From Clostridia bacterium (lineage in GTDB: Bacteria > Bacillota > Clostridia > Oscillospirales > Acutalibacteraceae), in NCBI GenBank assembly GCA_017480265.1, contig JAFVAZ010000062.1, positions 1-18,673 on the forward strand: a DNA stretch of 18,673 nt. The letters are read 5' to 3'. Under the pieces are notes generated by a model, which was not told the DNA's origin, made no database searches, and saw only the letters and a program-made list of their open reading frames with translations. Within the stretch, counting starts at the first letter, position 1. Every line of letters starts with the position of its first letter. This document shows positions 13,610-18,673 of this stretch, piece by piece. Position numbers and translations under genes: made by a program.

Positions 13610-14071
13610 ATGAAAAAATTCTTATCAATTATTTTATCAATTGTAGTATTATCTAATATTAGTATAGCATCGGGAGCATACGCTGCAGGGTTTAGAGCAA
13701 ACAAAGACAACAATATGGGAATTTGTTTTGCTCAAACGAAAGAAACTGCGATGCCTAAAGATTACGATATTTTAAAAATGGAAGTAGAAAAATTAAGAGA
13801 AGAAAATGATATGTTAAATAACAGTGTAGCAACTTTACAGAAGAGGATTAGCAATCTTGAAGAGCGGTCCCACCCAAATAGATTATGCAGAGCCATTAAG
13901 AACTTATTTTTTCCTGATTTTCCAACCATTCTGAGATTTATAGGAGTTTATTATTTTGTTGGAATGCTATGGGCTGGAATTTCAGATTTGGATGAAAGAT
14001 TTGAAAAATTGGCAGATGTAGTTGGGAAAATAAATGGAGAAATGAACAATATTGTTGCAAACGGAAACTAA
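13610..14071 (+). CDS. Exported coiled-coil membrane protein, paralogue 2
   Basis: A 153-residue paralogue of the preceding gene. Residues 1-39 differ from paralogue 1 at only two positions (A10S, S31N), and the upstream ribosome binding site block TAGGAGCAAGAAAAATG is the same. After residue 39 it is shorter: DYDILKMEVEKLREENDMLN at 51-70 is a coiled coil with heptad-like leucines, continuing to about 86; a likely membrane segment lies at 106-124 (PTILRFIGVYYFVGMLWAG); the tail is helical (DLDERFEKLADVVGKINGEM). It appears to be a duplicate that lost the segment between MGIC and DYDILKM and then diverged. A strong terminator follows at 14177. Confidence 0.75.
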   Translation: MKKFLSIILSIVVLSNISIASGAYAAGFRANKDNNMGICFAQTKETAMPKDYDILKMEVEKLREENDMLNNSVATLQKRISNLEERSHPNRLCRAIKNLFFPDFPTILRFIGVYYFVGMLWAGISDLDERFEKLADVVGKINGEMNNIVANGN

Positions 14072-14138
14072 ATCTAATAAAAAGTTATAGTTTGCTAGTT
14101 TGAATGAGTTTTTACAATGCCTTAATCTCTAATTTTTA

Positions 14139-14154
14139 TAGGACAAGTGTCCTA
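14139..14154. repeat. Short perfect inverted repeat
   Basis: TAGGACA and TGTCCTA around a two-base centre, not followed by a T run, lying between paralogue 2 and its terminator. It may be an operator or RNA hairpin; no partner can be named. Confidence 0.4.
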
Positions 14155-14176
14155 GCTCATATTTAAAAATATTTTC

Positions 14177-14218
14177 AAGAGTGGCAAAATGTAATTTTGC
14201 CACTCTTGTTTGTTTTTC
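14177..14218 (+). terminator. Rho-independent terminator of the paralogue pair
   Basis: A perfect 14-base-pair stem (AAGAGTGGCAAAAT with its complement) and a three-base loop, followed by GTTTGTTTTT. Confidence 0.93.
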
Positions 14219-14230
14219 ACGTTTTCAGAT

Positions 14231-14264
14231 AAAAAACATCCAATAAAGAGAATTATCGGATGTT
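14231..14264 (-). terminator. Terminator of rpmB
   Basis: On the reverse strand, AACATCC (14258-14264 side) pairs with GGATGTT (14235-14241 side), helped by some inner pairs, and is followed by a T run (14231-14236). It lies just after the rpmB stop. Confidence 0.75.
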
Positions 14265-14270
14265 TAAAAA

Positions 14271-14459
14271 CTATATGGCTCTTTGTATTTTTCCAGATCT
14301 CAGACATCTAGTACAAGCGAACATATGTTTTGGAGTGCCATTTATAATTGCTTTAACTTTTTGAATATTGGGTTTAAAAGTTCTATTGCTTCTCCTATGT
14401 GAATGAGATACTTTAATGCCGAAGGATACACTTTTTCCACATACATCACATTTTGCCAT
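14271..14459 (-). CDS. rpmB: 50S ribosomal protein L28
   Basis: A 62-residue ribosomal protein of the large subunit. It starts MAKCDVCGKSVSFG, has HSHRRSNRTFKPNIQKV in the centre and a second cysteine pair in CTRCLRSGKI. The two C-x-x-C pairs make it the zinc-binding (C+) form. Normal length for Firmicutes. Ribosome binding site AAGGAGG at 14470-14476 on the reverse strand. It has its own promoter and terminator, so it is a single-gene unit behind the calcium ATPase gene. Confidence 0.98.
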   Translation of the reverse strand: MAKCDVCGKSVSFGIKVSHSHRRSNRTFKPNIQKVKAIINGTPKHMFACTRCLRSGKIQRAI

Positions 14460-14500
14460 GAGTTTATGCCTCCTTATTTTTAATTCATTCTATTATAAAT

Positions 14501-14529
14501 ATAATACCAGATATAGTTTGAAAAATCAA
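14501..14529 (-). promoter_or_regulatory. Sigma-A promoter of rpmB
   Basis: On the reverse strand, TTGATT (14524-14529), 17-base spacer, TATTAT (14501-14506), about 42 bases before the start codon. Confidence 0.75.
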
Positions 14530-14585
14530 CTCCATTTTTCTTAGGCTGAGATTTATCGAGCTATATTGGAGTGTATCTATAACTA

Positions 14586-17231
14586 TTAGCCGTTCGCTAA
14601 GCTACATTTTCTTTTAAAAAACTTTGCCGCTTCAACTATAGCAACTATCAGGATAGCTAATAGCATACAAACAAACAGTTCCATAGAATTTAGCTGAGCG
14701 TTTTGGAATATACTCGATAAAATAGGGACGTATACTACAGATAAAGTCAAAAGCAAAGAGAGCACTGCCGTGGCGATAAGATAAAGATTGCGACTTTTAA
14801 TTTTAAAAATAGATATAGTAGTTGACCGTAAATTTAAAGAATGAAGTATCTCAGATAAAGATAAAGTCAAAAAAGCCATAGTGGATGCAGTAGGATTAGA
14901 GGAAAAAGTAAAATTTTTAGTAGTAATATAATTGCCAATCAAATAAGAAAACAGCGTCAAAAGCGCAATGGAGGCACCTTGATAATAAATATCGAATCTA
15001 ATATTCCTAGAAAATAAGCTTTCATTTGTGGGTCTAGGCTTTGTTTTCATCAGATTTTTCTCTGCTTTTTCTACGCCAAGAGACAAAGCAGGGAAGGTAT
15101 CTGTAATTAAGTTAATCCATAGGATGTGGATCGGGGTGAAGATCGTAAGATTAAATAAAGTCGCGATTAGTATAACCAAAACTTCGCTAATATTGCAAGA
15201 AATCAAGAACAAGATGGACTTTTGTATATTGCTGTAAATCCTGCGACCCTCCTTTACTGCTGTTACGATTGTAGAAAAATTATTATCTGCTAAAACCATA
15301 TCAGCGACGTTTTTAGTGACATCTGTCCCCGTTTTGCCCATCCCAATACCTATATCCGCCATTTTGATCGCAGGAGCATCATTCACGCCATCTCCGGTCA
15401 TAGCTACTACCTTATTTAACCGCTGGAAAGCCGATACAATTTTAACTTTATGCTCGGGCTGGACTCTTGCAAAAACAGAACATTCAGTGATTTTCTTGAG
15501 GAAATCGTCATCTGATAAGCGTTCGATCTCTGCACCTGTAAGGACTTGATTTTCATTTTCTATGATCTCTAATTCTTTAGCAATAGCAAAAGCAGTTTCC
15601 TTGTGATCTCCTGTAATCATAACCGGTCTTATGCCGGCCTCTTTGCACTGCTTTACTGCAGAGAAAGATTCCTCCCGCAAAGGGTCCATCATCCCGCAAA
15701 GGCCTACAAAAATTAAATTTTCTTCTAAATTTCTAGACATCTCTGCATTATGCTCAAATGAATCGTAATATTTAACGGCAACAGCTAAAACTCTAAGAGC
15801 GGAAGAAGTCATTTCTTTGTTATTTAGCAAGATCGCTTTTTTAAGTTCCGGAGACATATCTAAGACTTTTCCATCTTTAGTGTACCTATCGCAATTTTCT
15901 AAAATAACATCAATCGCACCTTTAGTAAATTGGATAGTGCGCCCTTGGGGAGAAGTATGCACGGTAGTCATTATTTTTTTCTCCGAACTAAACGGTACCT
16001 CGTATATCCGTTTATAGCTGCGTTGCAAATCATTGATATTTACAAGCTTTTCAGAATACTTCAATAGAGCTACTTCGGTAGGATCTCCAAAAGATTTTTT
16101 AGTGTCTTGAATATTAGCGTCATTGCAAAGGGCGACTGCAATTGCCTGTAAGCTCTCATCTTGTGTATATGTTTTTACTACTGTCATTTTGTTTTGCGTC
16201 AGAGTGCCTGTTTTATCGGAGCATATCACCTGAGTACATCCCAGCGTCTCCACCGCTGTCAATTTTCGTATAATTGCATTATATTTAGCCATTTTGGTGA
16301 CACCTATGGCCAGTTGGATGGTCACAACCGTGGCAAGCCCTTCTGGCACAGCTGCCACAGCTAAACTTATCGCCAGCATGAGGGTATTGACTATATTGTA
16401 AATGGAATAGTCATTGCTGACTAAGATCCTAAAAAAGAACATAAACACGCAAATTAATATGACAGCAAAACTCAACCATTTGCTCAATTGACCTAGCTTT
16501 ATCTGTAATGGCGTTTTATTTTCTCTGGCAGTTTCTATATATTCAGCTATTTTCCCCATTTGGGTCTGCATACCGGTTTTCACTACCACTGCTCTACCTC
16601 TGCCGTATACTACGTTGCTACCCATGAATGCCATATTTACCTGCTCGGCTAATGGCAGCTTTTCTTGCTTTTCTTTATTTTCTACAATTCCTGAAGTTTT
16701 CTCTACAGGTATAGATTCTCCCGTAAGGGCCGATTCTTCTATCTTTAAGTCATAACTTTCTATAATCCTTGCATCTGCAGGCACTGCATTCCCCGCTTCT
16801 AAAAGTACAATATCCCCCTCTACTATTTCTTCGCTTTTTATTTTGGAGATATCTCCCTCTCTTATAACATTACAATAAGTGCTAGACATATCGTTTAAAG
16901 CTTTGATAGCCTTAGCGGCTTTGTTCTCTTGATATACTCCTAAGATTGCATTGACAAGCACAACGAAAGCAATTATAAAAGAATCCGTAAAAGATTCTCC
17001 GGAATAAATTGCAACTCCCGCAGAAACAGCAGCTGCAAAGATAAGTACAACTATCATCGGGTCAATTAGTTGCTTAAAAAATTTTGAAAGAGTGGATTCC
17101 TCTTTATCTTCTTTTAGTTTATTGGGTCCGTTGGCCTCAAGCTTTTCTTGCGCTGCTGCTAAGCTTAAGCCCTCGTATGAACTTCCAAGCTTTTTTAAGG
17201 TATCTTCTACAGAACAAAAAGAATACTCCAT
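14586..17231 (-). CDS. P-type calcium-transporting ATPase (SERCA-like, P2 type)
   Basis: An 881-residue membrane ion pump that exports Ca2+ using ATP. Domains in order: N-terminal cation ATPase domain with LSLAAAQEKLEANGPNKL (22-39), membrane segments 1-2, actuator domain with TGES at 170-173, membrane segments 3-4 with the calcium-site motif PEGL at 296-299, phosphorylation loop DKTGT with D339, nucleotide domain with KGA at 437-439, MITGD at 538-542, hinge TGDGVNDAP at 612-620, and a six-segment C-terminal half. Calcium ligands of both SERCA sites seem present in segment 5 (N680, E683) and segment 6 (N707, T710, D711). The start follows AAAGGATG. Length is normal for bacterial PMCA/SERCA-type pumps. 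It stands between rpmB and the metal ABC genes, all on the reverse strand but separated by gaps. Confidence 0.96.
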   Translation of the reverse strand: MEYSFCSVEDTLKKLGSSYEGLSLAAAQEKLEANGPNKLKEDKEESTLSKFFKQLIDPMIVVLIFAAAVSAGVAIYSGESFTDSFIIAFVVLVNAILGVYQENKAAKAIKALNDMSSTYCNVIREGDISKIKSEEIVEGDIVLLEAGNAVPADARIIESYDLKIEESALTGESIPVEKTSGIVENKEKQEKLPLAEQVNMAFMGSNVVYGRGRAVVVKTGMQTQMGKIAEYIETARENKTPLQIKLGQLSKWLSFAVILICVFMFFFRILVSNDYSIYNIVNTLMLAISLAVAAVPEGLATVVTIQLAIGVTKMAKYNAIIRKLTAVETLGCTQVICSDKTGTLTQNKMTVVKTYTQDESLQAIAVALCNDANIQDTKKSFGDPTEVALLKYSEKLVNINDLQRSYKRIYEVPFSSEKKIMTTVHTSPQGRTIQFTKGAIDVILENCDRYTKDGKVLDMSPELKKAILLNNKEMTSSALRVLAVAVKYYDSFEHNAEMSRNLEENLIFVGLCGMMDPLREESFSAVKQCKEAGIRPVMITGDHKETAFAIAKELEIIENENQVLTGAEIERLSDDDFLKKITECSVFARVQPEHKVKIVSAFQRLNKVVAMTGDGVNDAPAIKMADIGIGMGKTGTDVTKNVADMVLADNNFSTIVTAVKEGRRIYSNIQKSILFLISCNISEVLVILIATLFNLTIFTPIHILWINLITDTFPALSLGVEKAEKNLMKTKPRPTNESLFSRNIRFDIYYQGASIALLTLFSYLIGNYITTKNFTFSSNPTASTMAFLTLSLSEILHSLNLRSTTISIFKIKSRNLYLIATAVLSLLLTLSVVYVPILSSIFQNAQLNSMELFVCMLLAILIVAIVEAAKFFKRKCSLANG

Positions 17232-17395
17232 TTTTTACATCCTTTCGTTACTTAAGGCATAAAGTGGAGAGTATCTTTAATTATTGAGTAGGTCTAAAGT
17301 GAAACTTTTCTATAAACAATTAATTTTTCTTCGCCTTAGTTTTATAGATTTGCAATTACGCTAAATTTATGCGATAAATCTAAGTTGCTTGCGTC

Positions 17396-18229
17396 TTAGT
17401 TAAAAGCCATTTTATTTATAATGTATCCATAAACTGATGTCATAATCATAGCTGCAATATTCACTGCAACTATACTTGCTCCGGTAGGGATGTTTACAAT
17501 AAAAGATAAGACTATACCCAAAATAAAGCAAAGAACGGAAACTATAGCAGAAACGATCATTAAACCTTTGAAGCTTTTAGTTAGCTTCTTTGCGATAAAG
17601 GCGGGGAATATAATCAAACTAGAGATCAAAAGCGTCCCCATCATCCGCATGCCCAAGACCACAGTCACAGCCGTCAAAAAAGCTATGGCAAAATGATAAA
17701 ACGTCGTATTAATACCGGAAGCTTTAGCAAAGTCTTCATCGCAAGTTATCAAAAATAATCTATTGTAAAAAATCAAGAAAACTACCAATACCACCAGGGA
17801 TAAAATAACGCTCAGTATAACGTCAAAAGTAGTCATGGAAAGTATACTGCCAAACATATAACTATAGACATCTGCATTAAAACCTTGGCTCAGAGCATTT
17901 ATAATAACCCCTATAGCTAAAGAAGCGGTCGAAAATATCCCTATAGCAACATCTCCATTTATTTTTTTGCTTTGGCTTACATACATGATCACAAACGAGA
18001 TGATTATCATAATAGGAGCGGCAAATAATAGCGGAGAAACCCCTAACGCCAAAGCCAAAGATAAAGAAGCAAACCCAACGTCAGACAAACCGTGTCCTAT
18101 CAGAGAATAGTTCTTTAAAACTAAAATAACGCCTAGCAGCGATGCACATATCGAAACTAAAACACCAACTACCATTGCCTTTACGATAAATGCATAAGAG
18201 AACATATCGATTATACTGTGTGGATTCAT
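17396..18229 (-). CDS. Metal ABC transporter permease (ZnuB/MntB type)
   Basis: A 277-residue inner-membrane protein of the ABC-3 family, the permease of zinc, manganese or iron importers. It has about eight hydrophobic segments. Typical stretches include GVLVSICASLLGVILVLKNY (22-41), SLIGHGLSDVGFASLSLA with the family's G-H-x-L-S pattern, GDVAIGIFS, and GMRMMGTLLISSLIIFPA near residue 195. Its ATG overlaps the stop of the upstream ATPase gene by 4 bases (ATGA at 18226-18229), so the two are translationally coupled. A substrate-binding lipoprotein gene is not in the window. Metal specificity cannot be read from the permease alone; zinc or manganese is likeliest. Confidence 0.93.
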   Translation of the reverse strand: MNPHSIIDMFSYAFIVKAMVVGVLVSICASLLGVILVLKNYSLIGHGLSDVGFASLSLALALGVSPLLFAAPIMIIISFVIMYVSQSKKINGDVAIGIFSTASLAIGVIINALSQGFNADVYSYMFGSILSMTTFDVILSVILSLVVLVVFLIFYNRLFLITCDEDFAKASGINTTFYHFAIAFLTAVTVVLGMRMMGTLLISSLIIFPAFIAKKLTKSFKGLMIVSAIVSVLCFILGIVLSFIVNIPTGASIVAVNIAAMIMTSVYGYIINKMAFN

Positions 18230-18673
18230 ACTACATTCCCCGCCACTCTTGATTCGAAGTAAACCTTGGTTGGTCCGTCAAACTTAACCTTTTTTTCGAG
18301 GTATATCACTCGCTGGGCATATTTCTTTATATTTAAGGTATCATGGGATACCATGATAATGGTTGTTTTATTCTCCATGTTTAGTTTCCTCAATAAACCA
18401 TAAAAATTTTCGCTTGATTCTTTGTCAAGCCCTGCACAAGGCTCGTCTAGCACCAGTAGCTTTGGCTCCCTGCAAATTGCTCTGGCGAGCAGTACTCTTT
18501 GTCTTTGTCCGCCAGAAAGCTCACTGATGCGCTTTCGGGCCAAGTCACTTAAATTAACAGTCTCTATGGCCTTTTTAGCTATAGACTTATCTTTTTTGGT
18601 ATAAAACGGAACCCTCCACAGATAAGGTTTTTGCGATCCTGATAAGACTAATTCAAACACAGTAGCCGGGAAG
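18226..18673 (-). CDS. Metal ABC transporter ATP-binding protein, partial
   Basis: The C-terminal 148 codons of a ZnuC/MntA-type ATPase; the 5' part, with the Walker A motif, lies beyond the window end. The frame is open to the last bases (FPATVFELVLSG), and the GTG at 18658 is an internal Val codon rather than a start. Seen: the ABC signature LSGGQRQRVLLARAI, Walker B LLVLDEPCAGLD, and the H-loop MVSHD. FPATV...VLSG followed by the helical-domain basic stretch is typical of zinc importer ATPases. It ends in TGA overlapping the permease start, forming an operon that powers metal uptake. Confidence 0.93.
   Translation of the reverse strand, partial: FPATVFELVLSGSQKPYLWRVPFYTKKDKSIAKKAIETVNLSDLARKRISELSGGQRQRVLLARAICREPKLLVLDEPCAGLDKESSENFYGLLRKLNMENKTTIIMVSHDTLNIKKYAQRVIYLEKKVKFDGPTKVYFESRVAGNVV

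Overview
The window looks like a chromosomal piece of a low-GC, Gram-positive-type (Firmicutes/Clostridia-like) bacterium. Supporting signs are AT-rich spacers, strong AGGAGG-type ribosome binding sites, groES-groEL under a CIRCE operator, a short zinc-ribbon-type L28, and a 26-codon gene that reads as the sporulation peptide SpoVM. TGA is used as an ordinary stop (smpB, the GIY-YIG gene, the ABC ATPase gene), so the standard bacterial code applies. A belt of decayed sequence (about 3660-5250) and a sugar-phosphate-type (OPA family) transporter would fit a host-associated, partly reduced genome, but that is inference.

Left part (1-3600): degV (-) is followed by three tandem units on the + strand. 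Each unit carries its own near-consensus promoter, an identical ribosome binding site and a 90-102 residue peptide with an almost invariant double-glycine-type leader, W18, and a shared C-terminal G-x-x-IGD-x-x-M-x-E motif. Two units end in matching terminators, and a promoterless piece of a further unit follows. This peptide family is the best candidate for something undescribed. A secreted proline-rich protein (-) follows.

Middle (3600-9350): a gene-poor stretch with several broken reading frames, including a small gene with a good ribosome binding site interrupted by one TGA. Then come metK (+), groEL and groES (-) and, in the gap beyond them, two small + strand genes: a 48-residue membrane protein and spoVM.

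Right-centre (9350-12700): an OPA-family transporter (-), a GIY-YIG/NUMOD1-like protein that seems to have lost its catalytic residues (-), the tmRNA gene ssrA (-) and smpB (-). smpB and ssrA form the trans-translation pair and probably share one consensus promoter.

Right (12700-18673): two paralogous exported coiled-coil/membrane proteins in tandem (+) with a strong terminator, rpmB (-), a SERCA-like Ca2+ P-type ATPase (-), and the permease and truncated ATPase genes of a zinc/manganese-type ABC importer (-), which overlap by 4 bases and run off the window.
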